Origin: Meira nashicola
Taxonomy: Eukaryota; Basidiomycota; Exobasidiomycetes; Exobasidiales; Brachybasidiaceae
DNA length: 64,000 nt
Direction: 5' to 3'
Assembly: GCA_001600355.1 (NCBI GenBank)
Contig: BCJU01000003.1
Coordinates: forward strand, 3,042,519 to 3,106,518
Made by a program: the position numbers and the translations under genes. The notes beneath the pieces were generated by a model. It was not told where the DNA came from and did not search any database. It saw nothing but the letters and a program-made list of their open reading frames with translations. Of the stretch, positions 31,565 to 41,881 are shown one piece after another (position 1 is the first letter of the stretch; each line of letters starts with the position of its first letter).

Positions 31565-33306
31565 AAGAAGTTGTATTTATTGCTGTAATAGTATTGGTAT
31601 TATTGATAATTATAAAGATGATTACATATGCAAAACGTAATCGAAGGGTTGAGGCGTATACTTTTCACTCCGACTATCCGTGAAGCCCGATTTAGATCTG
31701 TGATCGGAAAGGGTCAATTCATGTACAATGCCCCTTTGAAGGGCATAATGAGACGATAAAAAGATACCAAGCTTTTCTCCTTGCCTAACAAACAGATCAT
31801 CACCATATATGTACATAGTCTTTCTGCCTCGGGGGTGATTTCAAGCATAAGCAGGAGCCGGCACAGTTTGTGCAGCGTGCGCTGCGCAGCGCAGGGCATA
31901 AAAGTGATGCATACAATATGCGAGAAAAGAATAATAACCCTGCATGCATGAGAAAAAGTAAGCTCAGTTCTGGAAGTGTGCCTGAGAAATGCATGCGTGT
32001 AGTTTTCACTTTATAGCTATCATTCATTCACTCTTTCAGCCGAACAATCAAAATCATAAATAAAGAGAAAATCGTACGACTTTTCAAAGAAAAACAACGA
32101 TCGTGTCTACTCCCCTGACATTGTTCTTAATGTGAAGGCTCGGCGATGAGGTACACATACATAGGTGCATACATGCTGCACAGTTTAATCGTTGATTGAC
32201 TGATTGTTCTCTATTTGCCGTTATTGTGCTCGATTCATTATTCTGTATTTGTATATCGTGGGAAGGTGATAAAGTAAGATGATGATACCCGATCCAATCT
32301 CTCCCTTTTGAAGATCACTTGCTATGAAGTTTCTATCGTGCCTGCATTTTTTCAGTAAGGAACGTTGCTAAAATAGTGTCTTTTTGCGATTTACGTGCGT
32401 CATTTTTGCCAGGAATACATACCGTACTTGTTTGCAAGATGATAATTAATTTTTTACCTATTAGAACATCTGCCCGAATTAAGATTACGTTTGAATGGCT
32501 TTTATGAATTATATCCTGGGAAAATTATATTAACTATGTACTTCAATTGTTTTTTTGGTCCAAGTTGTCGCAATACCATGAACAACCGGGTGAAAAAGGT
32601 AATACGGTACATAAGTATATAGATTACATTATGAGCTTACATGTAGTCTATGTCTGTGTGTGTGTATGCATGCAGTCTATGTTTGTTTTCCCGAATGACA
32701 AGTTTAATTTAGTGTGAAGCTGCCTAAAACAGAAGGGTGACCCGCTTAATTCGATAAGCGTCTATTATTTTTTGAAAATCTTTCGGTTTCTAAGCTACTG
32801 CACCTAACCCCCTTTTTTTCACGGCGATCAATCTTTTTTAAGGATCTATATTTGGATCTTTTGTTTTCCATTTCCGTAATGCCGAATTATATATGTACAT
32901 ACAATCATCATTTTCCGTTGTCCCGAATTGATTGTGTGAGAACATTCTTTATTCAAGCATTTAAAACCTTGCATCAATGCATATCACGCAAAATAAACTT
33001 TTTATGGGGAAAAGATTGAATGTCTTTACTTGGATGCATAGTATACACAATGTTAACAGAGAGAGCGGCAAGGTGACAATAAGAAGAAGAAAGTGAAAGA
33101 GAAGAAAAGGTGAAAAAAGGAGGATAATAATCTATGTATATGGGATGAATCAATGCACAATAACCATGATGCACTGTTAAAAAGATGGGTATAAGCAGCA
33201 ACTAGCCAGTAAAAAAAGAGTTTGTTAATCTATCAAAGATGTTCTCTTAATCGGCGTGCGCATTATGTGTTGTTGTTGTTGAAGACGAAATGCCGATTTT
33301 TCCTAC
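31565..33306. other. Long intergenic region downstream of the Stn1-like gene
   Basis: About 1.7 kb with no convincing ORF. It is A/T-rich, with TGTACAT words (near 31810 and 32892) and two copies of an AGTCTATG-containing word (32639-32652, 32669-32682). Both flanking genes end here in convergent orientation, so its size is not explained by promoters of the flanking genes; a non-coding transcript is possible but not shown. Confidence 0.45.
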
Positions 33307-34053
33307 CTAACGAGCTAAAATTCCACGAAGACCTTTTCGTTTTTGTGAATTTCCGTTTGAATAATATATTCTACTGTATTCGTATTGTGGTGGTGAAGAA
33401 GTTGTTGTAGGAGAATGATTTGCAGTAGTAGTAGGAGTATTTGGCAAAGGTTCACAACCACCCGATTGAGGAGATCCACGAGGAGAAAGTTGTTGATGAT
33501 GACTATTAGTTGAAGATGGCGTTGTAATCTCTCTCCTTCTAACGATTGATCCATCAAATACTGTAGCATAAGCAACATGTTTATTTTGATAAATTGATTT
33601 TGATGGATTACGTTGATGTTGTGATTCATTAAATCGCAAAGAAGGTAAATCTGAATGTGAAGATGGTCTTTGTGATTCTCTTAATTCTGTTTGTGCTGAA
33701 GACCAAATGTCACTTTGTTCTTGTGTTTCATAGGATGATAACATTCTATTATTCATAAATGCTTCTTCCGCTGATGCTGGCCTATAACATAAAGTTGATA
33801 AACTGTTGTGTAATAAAATTCCTCCTTTTGGTTTTAAATCTGGTTCGAATCCTGATTTTAATGTTGGCGAATCTGATGATATAACACCATTTGATGAATA
33901 AGAAGAAAGTGAAGGCGAAGGTAAAGAAGGCCCTGTAGATGCTGGTGAATGAGGTTGTGAAGAAGTTGAAGCGGCTGATGATCCTTCACAATTTGCATTT
34001 TGCATCGAACAACTATTAGGTTGACGTGAACGAAATTTGATCATCATGCCCAT
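33307..34053 (-). CDS. Ser-rich hypothetical protein
   Basis: 248 residues from ATG at 34053. Rich in Ser, Pro, Thr, Asn and Gln and largely disordered; the N-terminus (MGMMIKFRSRQ) and C-terminus (KRKGLRGILAR) are basic. A central segment (GGILLHNSLSTLCYRPAS) is the only part that looks ordered. No signal peptide, membrane segment or known domain is visible. The sustained open frame, clean ATG and codon use like its neighbours support a real gene; I do not recognise it. It lies between two spacers of about 2 kb, the setting seen for the regulatory genes in this window. Confidence 0.5.
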   Translation of the reverse strand: MGMMIKFRSRQPNSCSMQNANCEGSSAASTSSQPHSPASTGPSLPSPSLSSYSSNGVISSDSPTLKSGFEPDLKPKGGILLHNSLSTLCYRPASAEEAFMNNRMLSSYETQEQSDIWSSAQTELRESQRPSSHSDLPSLRFNESQHQRNPSKSIYQNKHVAYATVFDGSIVRRREITTPSSTNSHHQQLSPRGSPQSGGCEPLPNTPTTTANHSPTTTSSPPQYEYSRIYYSNGNSQKRKGLRGILAR

Positions 34054-36205
34054 TTTTTGAAAAAAGTGTATAAAAGGTTAAAAAGATGGTGATGATGGCA
34101 AAAAGGTAAAGAATTGAGAAATCGAAAGTTAAAAAGTGAAAACTGACATTAATTGATTGCACTTTATTTTTCTACCTTCCATTGTGTACATACAAAACCG
34201 TTGCCTATCGGTTCCTACATTTGAGACCTTTTATTGGAAGCAAATGAATCAACGGAAAAAAAGTGGCAGAAAAGCGGTGTGCCGATTCATGCAAGAAATT
34301 TTAAGCACGGCTTCAGTCAAGTTAAATTCGCCAAAAAAAAATAAAAAGAAAGAAAAACAGCGCAGGGCTGCTTTAGCCCCTCGTTCCTAAATGCCCTTTC
34401 AGTACATTCACTGGGGAGAGGGGAAATGCATGAGAATATATTTTTAGAGCAAGTAGTAGCAAAAAAATACAAGGAACCTGACTCCCTTTTTCATTCATGT
34501 ACCTGACCTAGTAGCGCCAATCGATTCTTACAATTCAAAACGGCGGCGGCGGCGGTTGCGCAGCGCAGGAACGAAAAGCAAAGAGTCAGGCAATTTTACT
34601 GTACCCGCAGAAAGAAATTACGTGGGGGATTTTGCTGGCCAGCCTGTCAAAATAAAATAAAAAAGTTCATAAGAAAATAAAGAAGGAAAGAAAGCAAACC
34701 TTTTGGCTAGACTTTTTATGCACTTCGCGGAACCGATTTCATGCATTCGTTTTGTACGTGCGCAGTATAAAAATTCAAAATTAAGATAATAGTGAGATTG
34801 TGCCTGATCGTTCTTATAATCGAAATTTAGATCAACGGATGAATTTGTGGCGTGCTTTTTTATTATTTGAAAGATTGCGACATTGAAATGAATTGAACTT
34901 AATCTGTATAAATTTGTTTTAAACCTGCTTTCAATTTCATAGGTGGCTTTACACACTACAGATACTGTATTATACCGGAAGATTTGAAATATCTGCAAAA
35001 GGAAAGTAATTAGAATCTTTTTGTGAGATTTGACAGCAAGATCGAGAGTTATATATGTACATATACAAACATTTGAGAACCCTTTTGTGTGTATAAAAAG
35101 TCGGATAAGCTAGAAACACACTTTTGTCGGGAGCCTGAAAAACAAGAAGCTTGGACAGATTTTAATGCCATACAGGGAAGGTGCCTTCGTTAAACGCGTC
35201 AATGCCACTTCATAGCCAGTCTTAACCCCAAAAGTGAATTAGAGTGCCGCTTTCCCTATCTCTTACTCCGATGTAATAATATAGTTTACATTACGTGCTT
35301 ATATTATTATTCAGCCCAAGTGATTACCCTTTTCAAGAAGAGATGCTTAAGCCACGTGTTACTTACTCTATTATTCTTTTTCTAAAAAGCCATTACAGCA
35401 AAGTTATGAGTCAAAGTGAGGCGTTTATTTTTACTCCGAATGAGAATGAAAAGAATGATAATGTGGCTTGTGATAATCTTAATTCAAATGGCGTTCACGC
35501 TGCCGTCAATTTTGCTTTGTCATCCGAATCCGTTCTTATGTGAGACTTGTTTGCATTATTGTTTATACACTTACCCAGTTCGGTACCGATATATTCTAGA
35601 GTCGCACGTGCAGAAGGCTCTCGTACATTTCAAGATATGTACTCTACAATTAATCAATATGAAGTTCCCGATAGAAAATGAACTTATATCTCTCAATCGT
35701 CTCCACCAATTTATTCCACCCAAGATTGTATCATACAGCAAAAACTACCACTTCTTTGCAAAGCTTTCTGCTATAAAAGAACATCTATCACACTGATTCG
35801 TATTCATTTATATTTCTTTATATTGGATCCGGAATTGTAGAATTCTTGGAACAGTCATTGTTAGAACACTTAGGCACGACGATGTTAAATGGCTTCTTTC
35901 TTTTGATATTCTGTATCACATATGTAGTCCGCTTCCAATTCATGAATGATATGAAAGAAATGAGAAGAAACACTGCTTGGATACGCGTTTATGTTTGCGG
36001 AGAAACAAACCCGCACAGACCTTTACGCTTAAAGTTTTCCACTCAGCAATTTGTCGTGTCGGACTTAGGTCGTGACTGTCATCAACCTCTAAAAAACGAC
36101 ACTGACAAGACAACTTTTTTGTAGCAAGGATGATTGCTTGAATTTATTACCTCTCTTTTGAGGTGACTAAAATTCAATTGCAATCCAAATAAGTCACATG
36201 CAGTG
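34054..36205. other. Long intergenic region upstream of GCN2
   Basis: About 2.1 kb between divergent genes. Contains (CGG)5 at about 34541-34555, ACGCGT at 35194-35199 and 35983-35988, and a TGTACAT near 35054. Candidate ORFs are short, start at non-ATG codons or lack motifs (for example 35846-36124), so no gene is called. The last 80 nt hold two short upstream ORFs (listed separately). Confidence 0.45.
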
Positions 36206-36206
36206 A
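36130..36206 (+). promoter_or_regulatory. Two minimal upstream ORFs before GCN2
   Basis: ATG ATT GCT TGA lies at 36130-36141. ATG CAG TGA lies at 36198-36206, and its stop shares the A of the GCN2 start codon (TGATG). The second uORF is two codons long and would force reinitiation or leaky scanning at the GCN2 start. Presence in the mRNA is inferred from proximity only. Confidence 0.5.
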
Positions 36207-39200
36207 TGCCGCAACGAAACGGTCAACAAGCTGCTTCTGCTAAAAAGCAAAGTCAATCAAACCAAACATTACAAAACAAAAATGTCCTTAGCCCAAACAA
36301 CGGTAAAGGGCAAAATGCTAATAAAGCATCTAAAATAAACAAACATACATCATCACAATCTCAATCACAAATACAATCTTCAAACGAAGAATTAGCAATT
36401 TTACAACAACAAGAAGTTGAAGTTTTGGAATCTATCTTGGGTCCAGACTTTTCCAGAGTAGATGCAGATGCACAATCGGCATGGCATAAAACAGCATCTG
36501 CCTCTCCTATAGCAAGTGGTCAATCTTCCTGCTCTTTTCAAGTCATCTTAAGACCAGATACAGATTCATTAAAATCATCTGTATATGCAACCACACGCTT
36601 CCGTTTGCCTATTCGATATCCAATTTTACCCCCAATCATCACAGTCTTGACCGGAAATAGCGCATTCAAAGGGCTATCCAGTAATCATGTGAAAGGTTTG
36701 CAAGACCTTCTGACCGCAAAAGCAAAGGAACTTGCAGGAGGCGGCGAGATGATTTGGGATCTGGTAAGTGCTGCACAGGATTATATCAGCTCAAACAATT
36801 TGGAGCGAATCTCTGGACCAAACAGGAGTTTAGAAGAAGAGAAACGATTAAGAGAAGTAGAAAGACAAAAAGACCTTCGAAGGAAAGCGCAAGAAGAATC
36901 TCGCAAAAGAAGTAAAGAAGAGGAAGAAAGGGCAACAAAAATCGCCCAGCTCATTCGCGAACAATCAGAAAAGAATACTGCAATAATGCAGCAAGAGAAA
37001 GACAGGAAAAGAGATGCACTGACATTCTCACCTTCAGACACGCAACTGATGGGCTATCTAGGCGAACATGCCGATACGGAAAAAAATCTATCTCAAAAGG
37101 CGGAATTCTTTATGGATCCAATAAATGTAGATGGTCAATTAACCCATCAGGTCATCGTTGGGCCTCTTATGCGTAGCACTCCTTTATCTTCCATACACCT
37201 TGTTGAGAGTTCGCAAAATCGATCGCAAACATGGCTAATGGAAAGCTATCGTATCAATTCAGCGTATTATGACTCATCGATTGGAAAACGCATCTTGGAG
37301 GAAGTCGAATGGGAATTAGAGGTCTTGCGTAAAGTTCATTGTGATAAATTGGTCAATATCTTGGCCAGTGCTCTTGTTTCTCCTACTGCTTCTGATGGAT
37401 CGACGAGTAAGAGATTACTAGTTGTTCATGAAAACACTTCAGGTCCCTCAGCGGAGATTTTGTTGTCGCATTGTGTTCAATTGCCCTGGTCGCGTGTGCG
37501 CTTTTACGCTTTGGATTTGATCGAAGCTTTGGACACATTGCACAATCGCAACGTGCTCCATCGTGATGTTTCGCTGGAAAACATCATTCTTGAACACACT
37601 CCAGGTAACGTTGCAAAGGCGAAACTTTCACGTCCTGGCTACGCTCGTAGATTGCACGATATGAATATTGCCAACCCTTTGACGGATCATTCGACTACCG
37701 CAAGCTCATTCTTCAAGGTTCGAGCTGGTTGGGATGCACCTGAAGTGACGTTGGAGGAGAAGGAGAATCATGCCGTTGGTGCTGGAAAGTTGACATACAC
37801 GAGAAAGAGAGACGTATGGCAGCTCGGGGTTGCAATGCTGCAAATGCTTCTGGGACCGCAAATCATTGATGCATACAGATCTCCAGACGATTTCTTCCAA
37901 GCGGCTCAGGTGGATCATACGCTGTTTGGCAGTCTAGAGCCTCATGTAGTGATGCTCTTGAAAGGTATGCTAGAGAATTCCGTCCGCAAACGCCCAACGA
38001 CGATGGAATTACGCAATCGATTCGAGGAATTGATTCGATACGAAGAAGAAGAACAGGGTTCAGCTACACTAGATGTTCCATATCAGCGTAACCTTAAGGG
38101 CGATGAACCAAGCCCGCTTGGCAAGAATGGCGCTCCTGCAATCGCTCGAAGAGGTCTAGCAAGGACCAAGTCTGAGCAAGAAGACGTTTTCAGGCCAGGT
38201 AGCTTTTGGCAATTGGGTCGAGATCGAACAGCGGTCGGAAATACATCTCGATATGAGAATGATTTTGAGGAGCTTCAGCTTTTGGGAAAAGGAGCTTACG
38301 GGTCCGTGTTTAGAGCTCGAAACAAGCTCGATGGAAGAGATTATGCCATCAAGAAGATTCGATTGAGTGCATCCGCTGAAAATGATGAAAAGACATTGCG
38401 CGAAATTACTGCTTTATCACGTCTATCTCATCAAAATATCGTTCGGTATGTTACCTGTTGGATTCAAACGCAAGACGATTTTACTGGAACGAGCACTACA
38501 GAAGGCACAACTAGCACTTCTACTCAGCAATTCAGTTCAAAGGATTTCATTTTACCTGGATTGAACGATGATTTTCTCAGCGTTGGACATGATGCTTTCT
38601 CGCAAAATGCGAGTCATGTTAGATTCGGAAACTCTGATTCTGATTCTGACAACGACGAAGATGATGATGAAAAGAGCAGCAACTACGGCAATGGATCGAG
38701 GATGAAATCTTCGAGACGTAGCAGTGTGGGCAAGATGAATCAAAGTGGACAGTCTACGGATAGCTCCAACGACGATTCTTCTTCAGATGACGGAAGTGCC
38801 AGCGATGAAGAGATGACCCACAGCAAGATCCATCAAAGCTTTTCTCTACCTGCTCAACCGAGCATATCTGCAAAACCTCGTTGGCTTTTCATTCAGATGG
38901 AATTTGTTGGATTTCAAACGTTAAGAGAAGTCATTGATAGAGGCTTATCAATCGAAGAGAGCTGGCGGCTATTTAGACAGATGATTGAAGCATTGGCTCA
39001 TGTTGCATCCCTTGGTATTATTCATCGTGATTTAAAGCCAAGCAACATTCTCATCTTCGGTGAAGAGGGAAACAATAAAATGGATAATAAGATTACCCCT
39101 GCTAGCTTACGAGTAGGAGATGCAGGTAGTGCAGTCGTGCCTGTGGGTGACATTAAGATTGGGGATTTTGGTCTAGCGACTACCACAACATCCAATCAGC

Positions 39201-41881
39201 AAGGGAATGACTTAATGACAGGAAGCTTGCCAGCATATGGTACCGGTATCGCGGCAACGGGAGGTGAAGAAAGCGTGGATCAAACGACAGAGATTGGCAC
39301 GAATTTGTACATTGCACCTGAAGTTTTGAAAGCCGGTTCATCTCGATATGATCACAAAGTGGATGTGTACGCAGCTGGAATTGTATTTTTTGAAATGTTG
39401 GCATCACAAAGGGTATATAAGACGGGAATGGAACGCATTCAGATCCTTCGTGATCTTCGTTCCAAGGAAGTACGATTTCCCGAAGGATGGAATGAAGCAC
39501 AGATGCCCGCTCAAACGAAGATTTTACGCAAATTGCTTAGTCACGATCCCAATGAACGTCTAAGTCCTCTCGAGTTGCTCAAAAGCGAATTGCTTCCTCC
39601 CAAGATGGAAGACGAATATATCGCAGAATGCATGCGATTGCTTAGTATGCCTGATAGCACGTACAATTTACAATTGATGGATTCCTTGTTCAGTCGAAAG
39701 GAAACGTTTGAAGAACATGAAGCGCGCGATTTTACCTTTGATACTGGCAGCAATGAAGGTTCAGGTCTGGATAATCGTTTTATCGGTGTTGCTTCAAGGT
39801 ACTTACGAGCTTTGTTTCACCGTAATGGAGCCGTGGAGCTTGAGGCCCCCTTACTTATTCCACCAAATGAACTCTATGCCAATCAAGAGCAAAAGCCGGT
39901 AGATATGTTGGATAAGACTGGCAAAGTTGTTCAACTGCCTTTTGATCTAGTTGTTCCGTTTGCTAGAATGGTTGCACGTGTTGAACAATCACGTTTTAAA
40001 CGATATGCAATCGCTCCAGTCTTTCGGCCCAATCTTTTAGCAGGAGGTCAACCAAGAAGTGTTATCGAAGTGGACTTTGACATTGTCGCTCCAGAGAAGA
40101 CACCTGCTGCTGAAGCTGAAGTTCTTGCTGTGGTGGATGAGATGTTGGACGAAGTGCCTGGTCTGAATGGATCAGAATGGGTAATCCAAATCTCTCATGG
40201 TGCAATTTTGGACCTTCTCTTGGAGCGTGTCCCAAGCAATCGTCGTGATCAAGCAATTGCTGCGATCGGAAAGTTGACTGGAAGCTCGAGTAAGAATGCT
40301 GCTACACAAGCTAGGGTACGATTATCGGCTCTTGGCCTTCCCCGTTCTATCACGGATGAGATTGATAACGCAAACATTTCAGATGATATCGATGTGGTAA
40401 GTGAAAAGTTACAAAGACTTATCGCAGTGGATTTACGCCCTCGTCTAGCAAGAGCAACGGAAGAAATTCGCAAAGTAATTGAATCTGCTCAACAATTTGG
40501 TGTTCAACGTAAATTCTTGTTCACGCCTTTGCTGGTTACCAATCCTGCATTTTATCGAGATAACGTGTATTTTGTCATTGTGCGTGGAAAAGGCAAGCGA
40601 AGGGACGTCTTGGCGTCTGGAGGACGATATGATGCTCTATTGAAACGATTTGCAAGTCCAACTTTGAACCGTGCCCCTGCTCACGCTGTTGGAGTGCAGA
40701 TCGCATTGGGACGTATTGCAATCGCATTGGCCAAACATCAAGAAGCAAAGATGATGGGAGCTTTGAATAGCGGAAGTGATGAACGGACTTTGTTCGGACC
40801 ATTTACACCGAGAAGGTGTGACGTTTACGTTGCAAGTGCTCCAGGATTATTCTCAACTCGGATGGAAATTTGTAGAGAGCTTTGGTCGGCAAATATCAGC
40901 GCAGATTTAGCATATGAACATGCATTGGAGGAATCGCCAGAATTGCTAGCTTCAACTTGTAAGGCTGAAGGGATCTTATTCCTGGTTATCGCAAGATCAC
41001 GCGGAAGTATTGTCAAAGTGAAATCAATTGTCACCCGATCCGAACATGAAGTACATCGATGGGAGTTGATTAGCTGGATTGCAGATAGAATTCAAAGATT
41101 GCGAAGTCAAGTATCTGGCAAAGATGCAAACGAAACCAATTTGTCAGCTCTGATGAGCGGTGCAATGGTGACTGGAAGTGAGCATCGAGCGATCACTACA
41201 CCTGGAACAGGCGGCAATACAGGTTCAGCTGGAGGACCGGGTGTGACATCCTCAGTGACTGGAAATGCAATTCAACAGTATGCTGGAGAAGTGGAAGTAC
41301 TTTTACCTGAACGCCAACATGAAAAGCGTAGGGCAGATAAGCATGGATACAATGATACGAGAAGAGGAAGAAAGCAAGCTCATTTGGGTCCTTTGCAAGA
41401 AAATGCTGCTCGTCAAGTTGCAAAGATGATTGATGAAATCATTGGTGGTGGAAGTAATGTCATGGTCAATACAACTAAATTCCCCATCTTAGCGGTAGAT
41501 ATTGGGCTAAATAGTATAACCAATGCAGGCAATACCATCAACACACAAAACGCGATCGCTTCAGGTCAAGGCTTTGCCCAATCTCCAACGGCATTCGCAT
41601 CCTCTCAATGGTCTTCATCACAAGGTAATTTGTTCGCTGCACAAAGTAGTGGAAGCGGTGGAGGTTCTGGTGGAGGAGCAAATGCGGGAAATGCATTCCA
41701 TAGATTATGTGCAGCAGCTATTGCAAGGAATGATGATGGACTTTGGAAGTTATTCTTAGATACTCTATCTTCATTTGAAGAACGTGAATACGGTAAACAA
41801 TTACGCAAAAGAATACGTGAACTTGAAGGACGTGCTTGGTTGGTCTCTATTCGTGTAGAAGGCGCAATCACTTTGATTTAA
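36206..41881 (+). CDS. GCN2: eIF2alpha kinase Gcn2
   Basis: 1891 residues from ATG at 36206. The full Gcn2 order is visible. An RWD domain (about residues 60-195) binds Gcn1. A charged helix rich in Glu/Arg/Lys follows (about 210-265), then a pseudokinase (about 345-620) that keeps an HRDV motif near 451. The active kinase has P-loop LLGKGAYGSVF near 692, catalytic HRDLKPSN near 938, and DFG near 985, with a long acidic/Ser-rich insert between N- and C-lobes. A HisRS-like domain starts near 1188 (FIGVASRYLRALFHRNGAVE) and a C-terminal ribosome-binding region follows. Uncharged tRNA binding activates phosphorylation of eIF2alpha under amino-acid starvation. Gly/Ser-rich linkers occur after the HisRS-like region. 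No intron is needed. Confidence 0.96.
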   Translation: MPQRNGQQAASAKKQSQSNQTLQNKNVLSPNNGKGQNANKASKINKHTSSQSQSQIQSSNEELAILQQQEVEVLESILGPDFSRVDADAQSAWHKTASASPIASGQSSCSFQVILRPDTDSLKSSVYATTRFRLPIRYPILPPIITVLTGNSAFKGLSSNHVKGLQDLLTAKAKELAGGGEMIWDLVSAAQDYISSNNLERISGPNRSLEEEKRLREVERQKDLRRKAQEESRKRSKEEEERATKIAQLIREQSEKNTAIMQQEKDRKRDALTFSPSDTQLMGYLGEHADTEKNLSQKAEFFMDPINVDGQLTHQVIVGPLMRSTPLSSIHLVESSQNRSQTWLMESYRINSAYYDSSIGKRILEEVEWELEVLRKVHCDKLVNILASALVSPTASDGSTSKRLLVVHENTSGPSAEILLSHCVQLPWSRVRFYALDLIEALDTLHNRNVLHRDVSLENIILEHTPGNVAKAKLSRPGYARRLHDMNIANPLTDHSTTASSFFKVRAGWDAPEVTLEEKENHAVGAGKLTYTRKRDVWQLGVAMLQMLLGPQIIDAYRSPDDFFQAAQVDHTLFGSLEPHVVMLLKGMLENSVRKRPTTMELRNRFEELIRYEEEEQGSATLDVPYQRNLKGDEPSPLGKNGAPAIARRGLARTKSEQEDVFRPGSFWQLGRDRTAVGNTSRYENDFEELQLLGKGAYGSVFRARNKLDGRDYAIKKIRLSASAENDEKTLREITALSRLSHQNIVRYVTCWIQTQDDFTGTSTTEGTTSTSTQQFSSKDFILPGLNDDFLSVGHDAFSQNASHVRFGNSDSDSDNDEDDDEKSSNYGNGSRMKSSRRSSVGKMNQSGQSTDSSNDDSSSDDGSASDEEMTHSKIHQSFSLPAQPSISAKPRWLFIQMEFVGFQTLREVIDRGLSIEESWRLFRQMIEALAHVASLGIIHRDLKPSNILIFGEEGNNKMDNKITPASLRVGDAGSAVVPVGDIKIGDFGLATTTTSNQQGNDLMTGSLPAYGTGIAATGGEESVDQTTEIGTNLYIAPEVLKAGSSRYDHKVDVYAAGIVFFEMLASQRVYKTGMERIQILRDLRSKEVRFPEGWNEAQMPAQTKILRKLLSHDPNERLSPLELLKSELLPPKMEDEYIAECMRLLSMPDSTYNLQLMDSLFSRKETFEEHEARDFTFDTGSNEGSGLDNRFIGVASRYLRALFHRNGAVELEAPLLIPPNELYANQEQKPVDMLDKTGKVVQLPFDLVVPFARMVARVEQSRFKRYAIAPVFRPNLLAGGQPRSVIEVDFDIVAPEKTPAAEAEVLAVVDEMLDEVPGLNGSEWVIQISHGAILDLLLERVPSNRRDQAIAAIGKLTGSSSKNAATQARVRLSALGLPRSITDEIDNANISDDIDVVSEKLQRLIAVDLRPRLARATEEIRKVIESAQQFGVQRKFLFTPLLVTNPAFYRDNVYFVIVRGKGKRRDVLASGGRYDALLKRFASPTLNRAPAHAVGVQIALGRIAIALAKHQEAKMMGALNSGSDERTLFGPFTPRRCDVYVASAPGLFSTRMEICRELWSANISADLAYEHALEESPELLASTCKAEGILFLVIARSRGSIVKVKSIVTRSEHEVHRWELISWIADRIQRLRSQVSGKDANETNLSALMSGAMVTGSEHRAITTPGTGGNTGSAGGPGVTSSVTGNAIQQYAGEVEVLLPERQHEKRRADKHGYNDTRRGRKQAHLGPLQENAARQVAKMIDEIIGGGSNVMVNTTKFPILAVDIGLNSITNAGNTINTQNAIASGQGFAQSPTAFASSQWSSSQGNLFAAQSSGSGGGSGGGANAGNAFHRLCAAAIARNDDGLWKLFLDTLSSFEEREYGKQLRKRIRELEGRAWLVSIRVEGAITLI

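Noticed and set aside
33838..33855. GGTTCGAATCC, a perfect tRNA B-box word
   Set aside because: It lies inside the Ser-rich ORF in frame (SGFEPD), with no A box or cloverleaf around it; chance occurrence.
35416..36124. ORFs of 92-126 codons upstream of GCN2
   Set aside because: One starts at a non-ATG codon, compositions look random, no motifs; treated as spacer.
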